A stretch of DNA of 33,399 bases from an uncultured Clostridia bacterium (GTDB taxonomy: Bacteria > Bacillota > Clostridia > Saccharofermentanales > Fastidiosipilaceae). The stretch's first letter is position 1. Each line of letters begins with the position of its first letter. The notes under the pieces were generated by a model. It saw nothing but the letters and a program-made list of their open reading frames with translations, searched no databases and was not told the DNA's origin. Positions 1-7,472 of this stretch are shown piece after piece. Where the stretch lies: contig CAMXYS010000005.1 in NCBI GenBank assembly GCA_947253135.1, positions 1 through 33,399 of the forward strand, given 5' to 3'. Both the position numbers and the translations under genes were made by a program.

Positions 1-12
1 ACCGGTGGCGAA

Positions 13-45
13 TCGTCGGCAGCGTCAGATGTGTATAAGAGACAG
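13..45. other. Illumina Nextera adapter / Tn5 mosaic end (artefact)
   Basis: All 33 bases match the Nextera read-1 adapter: the TCGTCGGCAGCGTC primer part followed by the 19-bp mosaic end that closes with AAGAGACAG. This is library sequence left on a contig end, not genomic DNA. The 12 bases before it are also of doubtful origin. Read on the minus strand it adds the false tail LSLIHI and a stop codon to rplD. On the plus strand it creates a false start beginning MYKRQ. Confidence 0.98.
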
Positions 46-603
46 GTCATAGACGTTGAGTGTATTCACCCGGGTCAGGTTGACATCCTTGATATTTCTG
101 GCCGAACGGAAGAAGTTATCGTTCGTCTTTTCTTCCACAACCAAAACCGACTGAGCCTGGGGCAATTTAGCCAGCAATTGAGCGACAGCCTTGGTTTTGA
201 TCTCCGGCAGATCCAAGTTCTCAATAACCACGATCTGCCCGGCCTTAGCCTTCATCGTCAGCGCTGACTGCATGGCCAGGCGCCTCATTTTGCGCGTAAC
301 CGATTGCCGGTAGCTGCGCGGCTGGGGCCCGAAGGTGACTCCACCACCCACCCACAGGGGCGAACGAATGGAGCTGTGCCGAGCGCGGCCGGTACCTTTT
401 TGACGCCAAGGGCGCCGTCCACCGCCGCGAACCGCGGCTCTCGTTTTGGTAGCCGAAGTGCCCTGGCGGCGATTGGCCAAGATGGCCTTGACAACCTGGT
501 GCACAACCTGCTCATTGGGCTCTGCCAAGCCAAAGACGGCGTCCGAAAGTTCAACCGAACCGGCAACGGCACCTTCTAAATTGTAAAGATCTACTTTTGC
601 CAT
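46..603 (-). CDS. rplD: 50S ribosomal protein L4 (3' end cut off)
   Basis: L4 binds 23S rRNA domain I early in assembly and lines the peptide exit tunnel with a long loop. In enterobacteria it also represses its own S10 operon. The frame gives 186 genomic residues. The tunnel-loop region rich in R, G and K (about residues 48-97, with KGTGRARHSS and GGGVTFGP) is clearly L4. The family is usually about 205-207 residues, so roughly 20 C-terminal residues are missing where the adapter begins. The apparent stop belongs to adapter sequence, not the gene. The ATG at 603 has AGGGAGG about 7 nt upstream and sits 14 nt after the rplC stop, the normal S10 operon arrangement. Confidence 0.97.
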
Positions 604-617
604 TTATTGATCCTCCC

Positions 618-1259
618 TTACGCCTTGTGGTGCTTGACAGTGGTCTCAAGCGACAAGTAGCCGCCGCGGACGCCCGGCACTGCACCCTTGACAGCGATAA
701 TATTGCGCTCGCCGTCCACGATTACGACTTCCAGATTTTGAACGGTCACCCGCTTGTCGCCCATGTGACCGGGAAGCTTCATCCCCTTGGCCACTCTGCC
801 GGGCGTAGCCGACGAACCCAAGGAGCCTACGCGTCTGTGATACTTGGAACCGTGTCCCTCACGTCCGCCGCGTTGACCGTGGCGCTTCACGTTACCTTGG
901 AAACCCTTACCTTTAGACACGCCGGAAATATCGACAAAGTCACCGACGCTAAAGCTGTCTGCCGCCGTCAGCCGGTCACCCGCCTGAAGTTCGCAGTCGG
1001 CCTCTACTCTAAACTCTTTGACAAAACGCTTGGGGGTCACTTCTGCTTTTTTATATTGACCCATGTCAGGTTTGTTGACCCGGTGCTCCTTTTGGTCGGA
1101 AAAACCAACCTTGACAGCCTCATAAGCATCAACTTCTGCAGTTTTGCGCTGAATGACTTCAACGGGGCCGCACTCAATGACAGTTACGGGGATCACATTT
1201 CCATCTTCGTCGAAGATTTGTGTCATTCCCGCTTTTTTGCCAAGCATGAACTTATTCAT
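618..1259 (-). CDS. rplC: 50S ribosomal protein L3
   Basis: L3 is one of the two proteins that start 50S assembly and reaches to the peptidyl transferase centre. The 213-residue product has the normal family length (about 205-215). It begins MNKFMLGKKAGMTQIF and carries the conserved central stretch GQRGGREGHGSKYHRR followed by PGRVAKGMKLPGHMG (about residues 127-167), where the conserved Gln that many bacteria methylate lies. The ATG has GGAGGT at 1269-1274. The gene lies between rpsJ and rplD, the standard rpsJ-rplC-rplD order. The 118-bp gap to rpsJ holds nothing obvious besides the ribosome binding site. Confidence 0.98.
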   Translation of the reverse strand: MNKFMLGKKAGMTQIFDEDGNVIPVTVIECGPVEVIQRKTAEVDAYEAVKVGFSDQKEHRVNKPDMGQYKKAEVTPKRFVKEFRVEADCELQAGDRLTAADSFSVGDFVDISGVSKGKGFQGNVKRHGQRGGREGHGSKYHRRVGSLGSSATPGRVAKGMKLPGHMGDKRVTVQNLEVVIVDGERNIIAVKGAVPGVRGGYLSLETTVKHHKA

Positions 1260-1377
1260 TTACTCTCTACCTCCGCGGTTATTGGTTCCTTTACATAGCT
1301 TTGCTTTGCAGGTGAGTTCGACTACCTTTCGAGCATCCGCCTTTGCAAGAACATGACCGATTTTGAAACTGACTAAC

Positions 1378-1689
1378 TTAAAGCTTGATCTCGATATTGA
1401 CGCCGGCCGGCATATCCAAATGCATCAAAGACTCTACCGTCTTCTGGTTCGGTGCCAAGATATCAATCAGGCGCTTGTGCGTTCTGAGCTCAAACTGCTC
1501 CCGTGCATCCTTGTGTTTGTGAGGCGACCGCAAAATAGTGGTAACTTCCTTTTGCGTCGGCAACGGGATCGGCCCTGACACACTGGCACCTGTGCGCTTG
1601 GCGGTCTCGACGATCCGCTCGGCACTCTTGTCCAAAATTTCATGGTCAAAAGCTTTCAGTCTGATTCTGATCTTCTTACTGGTGGCCAT
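1378..1689 (-). CDS. rpsJ: 30S ribosomal protein S10
   Basis: S10 is a late-binding protein of the 30S head and, as NusE, part of the NusB antitermination complex. The 103 residues match the family length. The N-terminus KIRIRLKAFDHEILD and the central SGPIPLPTQKE and HKHKDAREQFELRTHKRLIDI segments are diagnostic. AGGAGG at 1698-1703 precedes the ATG. It is the first gene of the S10 operon here. The upstream neighbour is mltG, not tuf, so the S10 and str clusters are not adjacent in this genome. A leader of about 250 nt separates the proposed promoter from the start codon. Confidence 0.98.
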   Translation of the reverse strand: MATSKKIRIRLKAFDHEILDKSAERIVETAKRTGASVSGPIPLPTQKEVTTILRSPHKHKDAREQFELRTHKRLIDILAPNQKTVESLMHLDMPAGVNIEIKL

Positions 1690-1955
1690 TTTCTATTCCT
1701 CCTAAAAGTTGCTGCTTAATCCAACTGTCCCGGGCGTATCATCTCGTCGCATGATAAAACCCAGGCGCTTTCTTTATACAGGTATAAATCAGCATCACTG
1801 GGCACACGCTCTCAAGAGAGCATACGCTGCGAAAGTTAGATCAGTCGTCCGGTCTCCGGGACCGGGCTTCTCCGCTAAAGTTACCCGCAAACCCGCTGCA
1901 GCAGCAGCCGCGGCAATCTTTAGCCTCTACGCTTTGCACAAAAAGTGCATTTACC

Positions 1956-1984
1956 ATACTAATCGAAAAAAGCCCGCTTGGCAA
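1956..1984 (-). promoter_or_regulatory. Putative S10 operon promoter
   Basis: On the minus strand TTGCCA (5/6 match to the sigma-A -35) is separated by exactly 17 bp from TAGTAT (4/6 to -10). The spacer is the T-tract and 3' arm of the mltG terminator, so terminator and promoter share sequence. It is the best-placed promoter match in the leader region; initiation has not been shown. Confidence 0.5.
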
Positions 1985-2015
1985 GTCCTTTTTCCAAAAA
2001 GGTCAGCTAGCGGGC
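1966..2015 (-). terminator. Rho-independent terminator after mltG
   Basis: On the minus strand, outer arms GCCCGCT and AGCGGGC enclose a second perfect stem, CCTTTTT/AAAAAGG, and are followed by a run of six T. It lies about 120 bp after the mltG stop and closes the der-typA-mltG transcript. Confidence 0.8.
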
Positions 2016-2132
2016 AAATTTGTAAAAACAGACGAAAGCAAGGTGCAAAAAAGCAGGTGCAGCCGGTTAAGATGCCGGCCTCGCCCACCCTGCTCGAGCC
2101 GCTTTCCACTCAGCTTCTTGCTGCAGTGCTTC

Positions 2133-3368
2133 TTATTGTTGCGCCTCTTCCTGTTGTGGGACCAGGTACTCTTTGATTGACCGCTCATGCTCGGCCAAAG
2201 AAGAACTGAAATAGTTGGTTCCGTCTCCACGGGCAACAAAGTAATAGATATTGGGCATCTCCTCATCCGGATATAAGGCTGCATTGATCGCATCCATGCC
2301 CGGCGAACAGATTGGCCCCGGCGGCAGGCCTGCATGGCTGTAAGTGTTGTAAGGACTCTCGATCGCCATATCTTCTTCCGAAACAATAAAGGTCGGCTGC
2401 TGGCCTCGTTCTTTGCGGAGGTAATTGATAGTGGCACAGGATTGAAGTTTATCGCCACGCTCTAAGCGGTTGTGAAAAACGCGCGACACCTTATACATAT
2501 CAGAAGCCAAGCCGCTTTCTTGTTGAATGATTGAAGCCAGCGTGATGACTTCGTCCATGGTCATCCCCAGGCGCTCCGCCTGTTCGTAGTGTTGCGGTTG
2601 TAACTTATTGAGCAGGTTTTGCAACAGCCGCCACAACAGCTCTTTTTCATTCGTTTGCATATCCAGGTAATAGGTGTCCGGGAATAAGTAACCCTGCAGT
2701 GGCCAGTCGCGCTCTTCGCCGGAAGGAATGGCTGCCAAAAACTCTTCGCCGGCAAATTCGGCCGGGCGGGCTACCAGCTCATCTAGTTTTTCCTCATCAA
2801 AGAGAATGCCCGCCTCTGTCAATTTTGTCTTCATCTCACTGTAGGTGAGCCCTTCTTGCAAGGTGAGAGGCACAGTGGCGGGGTGACGCGTCAAGGTGTA
2901 CATCAATTGGTCATAGTCCATATTTTTCAAGACAAAGTGAGTACCGTATTGATAGGCCCCGTCAAAACCGTTCATTTTCGAAATCAAATTAAAGAGAAAG
3001 GGACTTGAAATCAGGCCCTTATCGGCCAATTTTTCAGCAATATCAGAGGGTTTGTCACCCATCTCGATATAAATCATGACCGCCCCCGGCGTATCTTTTG
3101 TTATCGGTTTGAGCGCCGGCTCTTCTTTTTTCACCGGCCCTGCAGCAGCAGTTGAGCCGGTGCCTGACACCGGACTGTCCTCAGTTTGATCCCCCGGATG
3201 TTGCTCAGCCGCCAGCGCCATAGCCCGATCATATTCATCAAACTTTTGAGTTTGCCGGACAATAAAACGGTAGCCGATTAAAAAGCCCAAGCCGACACAG
3301 AAGATAACTAAAAGAAGTATGATCACCGCCGTCATACCGGCGCCTCTTTGTCTAGCCCGAACCATCAT
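2133..3368 (-). CDS. mltG: Endolytic murein transglycosylase MltG (YceG-like)
   Basis: MltG cleaves nascent peptidoglycan glycan strands at the outer face of the cytoplasmic membrane and is thought to set strand length. The 411-residue protein has a short cytoplasmic tail, one membrane helix (about 12-36), a low-complexity linker (about 55-90), a LysM-like region, and the YceG domain. The catalytic glutamate lies in LASIIQQESG (E284). The C-terminal signature YNTYSHAGLPPGPICSPG follows. The start is coupled to typA: its stop is 2 nt upstream and there are two ATG codons in a row, so the exact start is uncertain by one codon. It ends the der-typA-mltG unit, before a terminator. Confidence 0.95.
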   Translation of the reverse strand: MMVRARQRGAGMTAVIILLLVIFCVGLGFLIGYRFIVRQTQKFDEYDRAMALAAEQHPGDQTEDSPVSGTGSTAAAGPVKKEEPALKPITKDTPGAVMIYIEMGDKPSDIAEKLADKGLISSPFLFNLISKMNGFDGAYQYGTHFVLKNMDYDQLMYTLTRHPATVPLTLQEGLTYSEMKTKLTEAGILFDEEKLDELVARPAEFAGEEFLAAIPSGEERDWPLQGYLFPDTYYLDMQTNEKELLWRLLQNLLNKLQPQHYEQAERLGMTMDEVITLASIIQQESGLASDMYKVSRVFHNRLERGDKLQSCATINYLRKERGQQPTFIVSEEDMAIESPYNTYSHAGLPPGPICSPGMDAINAALYPDEEMPNIYYFVARGDGTNYFSSSLAEHERSIKEYLVPQQEEAQQ

Positions 3369-3370
3369 GT

Positions 3371-5212
3371 CTACCTGTTTTTTCTCGCTTGTTCCTTCGC
3401 TCTTTGGTCGTTGTCCAAAATCCGCTTGCGCATTCTGATGTGTTTCGGTGTGACTTCAATCAACTCATCATCAGCCACAAATTCCATACACTGCTCCAGA
3501 CTGAAACGGAGTGGCGGTGTCAGCCGCAAGGCCTCGTCCGCCCCGGCGGCCCGCATATTGGTCACATGTTTCTTCTTGCAGACATTGACTGTGATATCCC
3601 CCATTTTGGGGTTGCGGCCGACAATCATCCCTTCATAAACAGACTCTCCCGGGCCGATAAACAAGGCGCCCCGATCTTGAGCATTGTTCAAACCATACGC
3701 CACCGCTTCGCCCGTTTCCCAGGCTACGATCACGCCATGGCCACGGGTTTCAATCTCGCCACGCCAAGGCTCATAACCCGCAATAATGCTATTCATTATA
3801 CCGTTACCCCTGGTGTCGGTCAAAAACTCCGTCCGGTAACCGATCAAGCCGCGAGAGGGAATTTTAAACTCCAGCCGAGAGTAACCTTTAAACGGCGGTC
3901 GCATGTTGGTGAGCTCAGCTTTGCGCTTGCCCAATTTTTCAATGACAGTGCCGACATATTCTTCCGGTACATCAATATAAAGTTCCTCGACCGGTTCAGA
4001 CGCCACACCGCCTATCTCTTTAATAATTACAGCCGGCTTGGAAACCTGGAATTCATAGCCTTCCCGCCGCATTTCTTCGATCAGAATACTCAGGTGCAAT
4101 TCCCCCCGCCCTTTCACTACAAAAGCGTCGGGTGATTCCGTCTCTTCTACCTGCATGCTGACATTGGATTCAATTTCCTTATAAAGCCGCTCGCGCAGGT
4201 GACGGCTAGTCAAGTAATCTCCGTCCAGACCGGCAAAGGGAGAATTGTTGACACTAAAAGTCATCGCTATGGTAGGCTCGTCGATTTTAACAAAAGGCAG
4301 CGGCTCTACTGTTTCCGGTAAGCAAACCGTCTCACCGATATCAATTTGACCCAGCCCGGCCACGCAGACGATCTCCCCGGCAGAAGCCTCTTCAATCGAG
4401 ACGCGCTGCAGGCCTTCAAACCGCAGCAGGGCTGTAATCCTACCGCCGACCGAACCGCTTTCACCAAAGCGAGCCACCGCCACCCGGTCGCCATTGGCCA
4501 CCCGGCCACGTTCAATGCGCCCGATAGCCAGCCGGCCAATATAAGGATCGCTATCGATGTTGGAAATTAAGAGCTGCAACGGGCCGTCCGGTGACCCTTG
4601 CGGAGGAGGGACGACCTCGGTCAAGGTCTTCAACAGGGGATCCAAGTCAGTCGCCGCACCCGACAAGACAGCGGTGGGGTCGGTAGCTGCTATGCCGTCC
4701 TTGGCGTTGGCATAGAGCAAGGGGAAGTCCAGTTGTTCATCATCGGCCCCCAATTCAATAAAGAGGTCCAAAACCATATCTGCCGCTTCCTCCGGCCGGC
4801 TATCGCGGCGGTCAATTTTGTTGATGACGACGATCGGCACTAATTTTAATTCCAGAGCCTTCCGCAGTACAAAGCGCGTCTGCGGCATCGGTCCGTCAAA
4901 GGCATCCACTACCAAAAGCACGCCATCAACCATCTTCAAAACCCGCTCCACTTCCCCGCCAAAGTCAGCATGTCCTGGCGTATCGACAATATTAATGCGA
5001 GTGTCCCCATATTGAATGGCTGTATTTTTAGCCAGAATGGTGATGCCGCGCTCACGCTCTATGTCATTCGAATCCATGACCCGGTCATCCACTTGCTCAT
5101 TTTGGCGGAAAGTGCCGCTCTGCCGCAGCATAGCATCCACCAAAGTCGTCTTACCGTGGTCAACGTGGGCGATAATAGCCACGTTTCTCAAATGCTTTTG
5201 GTTGTCTTCCAT
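3371..5212 (-). CDS. typA: Translational GTPase TypA/BipA
   Basis: BipA is an EF-G-like ribosome-binding GTPase that helps 50S assembly, especially under cold or other stress. The 613 residues match the family. G1 AHVDHGKT (15-22), G2 RGIT (55-58), G3 DTPGH (77-81) and G4 NKID (131-134) are intact. The C-terminal half carries the BipA-type region with the segment SRGLIGYRTEFLTDTRGNG. The ATG at 5212 lies 15 nt after the der stop; the ribosome binding site is modest (AAGGAAG or AGGT). It sits between der, another ribosome assembly GTPase, and mltG. Confidence 0.98.
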   Translation of the reverse strand: MEDNQKHLRNVAIIAHVDHGKTTLVDAMLRQSGTFRQNEQVDDRVMDSNDIERERGITILAKNTAIQYGDTRINIVDTPGHADFGGEVERVLKMVDGVLLVVDAFDGPMPQTRFVLRKALELKLVPIVVINKIDRRDSRPEEAADMVLDLFIELGADDEQLDFPLLYANAKDGIAATDPTAVLSGAATDLDPLLKTLTEVVPPPQGSPDGPLQLLISNIDSDPYIGRLAIGRIERGRVANGDRVAVARFGESGSVGGRITALLRFEGLQRVSIEEASAGEIVCVAGLGQIDIGETVCLPETVEPLPFVKIDEPTIAMTFSVNNSPFAGLDGDYLTSRHLRERLYKEIESNVSMQVEETESPDAFVVKGRGELHLSILIEEMRREGYEFQVSKPAVIIKEIGGVASEPVEELYIDVPEEYVGTVIEKLGKRKAELTNMRPPFKGYSRLEFKIPSRGLIGYRTEFLTDTRGNGIMNSIIAGYEPWRGEIETRGHGVIVAWETGEAVAYGLNNAQDRGALFIGPGESVYEGMIVGRNPKMGDITVNVCKKKHVTNMRAAGADEALRLTPPLRFSLEQCMEFVADDELIEVTPKHIRMRKRILDNDQRAKEQARKNR

Positions 5213-5227
5213 CTGTACCTGCTTCCT

Positions 5228-6556
5228 TTATTCTGAGTCCTTTTTAGGACCGCGCAAGATAAGTCGAATCGGCGTCCCTGTAAAATCGAACCGCCGGCGC
5301 AGCTGGTTTTCCAGATAGCGCTCATAAGAAAAATGCAGCAAATCCGTATTGTTAACAAACAGGATAAAAGTCGGCGGCTGGACCGCCGGCTGACTCGCGT
5401 AGCGGATTTTCAGACGTTTGCCTTTGTATGATGGGGCCGGCTGCATCAGCTGAGCCTCTCCGATGACCTCATTTAAAACACCGGTCGGCACCCTCATGGT
5501 GGCCATCTCATAGGCAGACTTAGCAGCAGTCAGGACATCGTGCACCCTCCAGCCGGTTTTAGCCGATATAAATAAGATCGGGGCGTAGTCCATAAAGGCC
5601 AAACGCTCCCTGATCTGTCGGACAAAAGGCTCCCGTTCTCTTTCACCCTTGGCCACCTTATCCCACTTATTGACAGCGATTAAAACCGCCTTGCCCTCAT
5701 TGTGGGCGAGGCCGGCAATCTTGGTGTCCTGCTCACTGACACCTTCTTCCGCCGAAATCACAAGCAAGCAGACATCAGCCCGCTCAATTGCAGCCACACC
5801 ACGCACGACGCTGTAATGTTCAATGCTGTCCTTGACCTTGCTCTTCCGGCGCATGCCGGCCGTGTCTACCAGAACAAATGAACCTTCGTCTGTAGTCAGT
5901 AGGCTGTCGGTCGCATCACGGGTGGTCCCCGCCATATCGGTGACGATCGCTCTGGCTTCGCCCGTCAAGGCGTTGACCAAAGACGACTTGCCGACATTGG
6001 GGCGGCCGACAATCGCCAGGCGGATCGGCGGATCGGCTTCAGCCTCAGCTTCATAGGTTGGAAAATGGGCTACAAGAGCATCTAAGACATCACCCATCCC
6101 GAGGCCGTGCACGGCCGACATGGCATAAATCTCGCCCAGGCCCAGATTGTAAAATTCGTAGGCCGCCGGTGGCAAGGGGCCCGGTGCATCGGCCTTGTTA
6201 ACAGCCACCACCACCGGTTTTTGAGACTTTCTCAGCATATCCGCAATAGCCAGGTCAGCCGCCTGTACGCCGCTTTTTAGGTCGGTGATGAACAGGATCA
6301 CATCTGCCATACCGACCGCCTGTTCGGCTTGATCGCGCATATGAATCAGCAACTCATCGTCTGTGACCGGCTCAATCCCTCCCGTATCCACCATGTCGAA
6401 GGGGTGCCCGCACCATTCTGCCGTCGCATAAATACGGTCCCGAGTCACACCGGGCCGGTCGTCCACAATGCTGATCCGGCGGCCGGCAATATGGTTAAAA
6501 AAGGTAGATTTACCGACATTCGGTCGGCCAACTACCGCCACTACCGGTTTTTTCAT
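5228..6556 (-). CDS. der: Ribosome assembly GTPase Der (EngA)
   Basis: Der is an essential GTPase with two G domains that acts in late 50S maturation. From the chosen start the product is 442 residues. The first P-loop is GRPNVGKS (10-17), the second GRPNVGKS (184-191). NKAD and NKWD motifs and a C-terminal KH-like domain complete the family layout. The frame extends to a TTG at 6574, but that TTG overlaps the GGAGG Shine-Dalgarno. The ATG at 6556 has GGAGG 9 nt upstream and starts the protein at MKKPVVAVVGRP, as usual for Der. The T-tract of the rpmF terminator directly adjoins this ribosome binding site. Confidence 0.97.
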   Translation of the reverse strand: MKKPVVAVVGRPNVGKSTFFNHIAGRRISIVDDRPGVTRDRIYATAEWCGHPFDMVDTGGIEPVTDDELLIHMRDQAEQAVGMADVILFITDLKSGVQAADLAIADMLRKSQKPVVVAVNKADAPGPLPPAAYEFYNLGLGEIYAMSAVHGLGMGDVLDALVAHFPTYEAEAEADPPIRLAIVGRPNVGKSSLVNALTGEARAIVTDMAGTTRDATDSLLTTDEGSFVLVDTAGMRRKSKVKDSIEHYSVVRGVAAIERADVCLLVISAEEGVSEQDTKIAGLAHNEGKAVLIAVNKWDKVAKGEREREPFVRQIRERLAFMDYAPILFISAKTGWRVHDVLTAAKSAYEMATMRVPTGVLNEVIGEAQLMQPAPSYKGKRLKIRYASQPAVQPPTFILFVNNTDLLHFSYERYLENQLRRRFDFTGTPIRLILRGPKKDSE

Positions 6557-6572
6557 TAGTCCGTTCCTCCAC

Positions 6573-6603
6573 AAAAAAACAGCGAGAAAACTCCCGCTGT
6601 TTT
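6573..6603 (-). terminator. Rho-independent terminator after rpmF
   Basis: The 9-bp arms AAAACAGCG (6576-6584) and CGCTGTTTT (6595-6603) enclose a 10-nt loop. On the minus strand a run of seven T follows. It lies between the rpmF stop and the der ribosome binding site. Confidence 0.8.
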
Positions 6604-6626
6604 AATCTACCGGCTATAAAAGACCT

Positions 6627-6809
6627 TTAGGCCCGGTCCAAATTTAAGACGTCCCGGCCCTTGTATGTCCCACAAGTCTGGCAAACGCGATGCGGCATCA
6701 TTTTGCTGTGGCAGCGGGGGCACTCCACTAAATTAGGGACGTCCAGCTTCCAATTGGAGCGCGACCTGCGCGAGCGCATCTTTGACCATTTACGTTTCGG
6801 TACTGCCAT
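6627..6809 (-). CDS. rpmF: 50S ribosomal protein L32
   Basis: L32 is a small zinc-ribbon protein of the large subunit. The 60-residue product starts MAVPKRKWSKMRSRRSR. It keeps the four-cysteine zinc ribbon (CPRC and CQTC, about residues 31-49), so this is the zinc-binding (C+) form, not the cysteine-free paralogue. GGAGGT at 6816-6821 precedes the ATG. It directly follows the DUF177/YceD gene, a pairing conserved in very many bacteria, and is followed by a terminator. Confidence 0.98.
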   Translation of the reverse strand: MAVPKRKWSKMRSRRSRSNWKLDVPNLVECPRCHSKMMPHRVCQTCGTYKGRDVLNLDRA

Positions 6810-6878
6810 TTTTATACCTCCATTATGTTCGTAGGCGCTCGCCGAGCGGCACTACAGCTAGTTTACAAACCAATCTTT

Positions 6879-7412
6879 TTACTTAAATAAATCTTTTAAT
6901 TTACCAAAAGGTGACTGCTCTGCCTCAAGCTCTGCCGCACAGCGACAACTCGTGTGATTGAGTTGAGCGCCGCAGTGAGGGCAGCACCCTTGACAATCAG
7001 GTCGGCATAACATCCGCAGCGGTATCGCCAACAAAATGGCGTCCCGCACGACCGGTTCCAAGTCGAGCCGGCTGTCTTGCAGCGGGTAGTCAACGGCCTT
7101 TTCCGTATCAGTCTCCGGTGTCCAGGTATCATCTTCTGCAACCGGGCCAAATAAGAGGTCAACCGGCACCTCCAAGGTTCTGCAGAAAGGTTCACCACAA
7201 CGTGTACACAGAGCCTTGACCGGGGCCTTAATTTCACCCTTGACAGTTAACTGACCGCCCCGACCGGTGCCTCGCACTCGCCCGGCAAAAATGACCGGGC
7301 CGGTCAACGACAAACCCGTAACGGGGTCATTTACAGCAGCCACGACTTCCTCAAACGAAAAAGGCAATTCCTCATCCGGAGATTTTAAGACACGGCTGAT
7401 ATCCAACTGCAT
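6879..7412 (-). CDS. DUF177 / YceD family protein
   Basis: DUF177 proteins are encoded next to rpmF across bacteria and are implicated in 23S rRNA or 50S accumulation; the biochemical role is not settled. The 177-residue product starts MQLDISRVLKSPDEELPFSF. It has a CTRCGEPF motif in the middle (about residues 70-77) and a C-terminal cysteine cluster, CRPDCQGCCPHCGAQL, that probably binds zinc together with a later Cys. The start has a strong AAAAGGAGG. Location upstream of rpmF supports the assignment. mutM lies just upstream without an obvious terminator in the 60-bp gap. Confidence 0.9.
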   Translation of the reverse strand: MQLDISRVLKSPDEELPFSFEEVVAAVNDPVTGLSLTGPVIFAGRVRGTGRGGQLTVKGEIKAPVKALCTRCGEPFCRTLEVPVDLLFGPVAEDDTWTPETDTEKAVDYPLQDSRLDLEPVVRDAILLAIPLRMLCRPDCQGCCPHCGAQLNHTSCRCAAELEAEQSPFGKLKDLFK

Positions 7413-7472
7413 AACAAACCTCCTTTTAAAGAAACGACATACATTATTGCGCAGAAAAAGAGACGTGTCAAA

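Larger units (their letters stand above)
1690..2132 (-). other. S10 operon leader and promoter region (non-coding)
   Basis: This 443-bp stretch between the mltG stop and the rpsJ start has no convincing gene. Reading on the minus strand it holds the mltG terminator (1966-2015), an overlapping promoter (1956-1984), then a leader with several hairpins: GCAC-TTTTT-GTGC near 1950; CCGGT/ACCGG near 1850-1865; a stem closed by a CUUG tetraloop centred on the 14-bp palindrome at 1808-1821; and the AT-rich inverted repeat TTTATAC-CT-GTATAAA at 1773-1788. The hairpins are seen directly. A regulatory role, such as autoregulation by a ribosomal protein, is inference. Confidence 0.6.

Noticed and set aside
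31..267. Plus-strand ORF of 78 codons beginning MYKRQ
   Set aside because: Its start is inside the Nextera adapter and the rest is antisense to rplD.
597..1298. Plus-strand ORF of 233 codons antisense to rplC
   Set aside because: It covers the clear L3 gene in antisense, has no family features and no ribosome binding site; it is a shadow of biased codon use.
1709..2176. Plus-strand ORF of 155 codons in the rpsJ-mltG gap
   Set aside because: It runs through the terminator and leader hairpins, has poly-Ala from a repeat-rich stretch, and no ribosome binding site.
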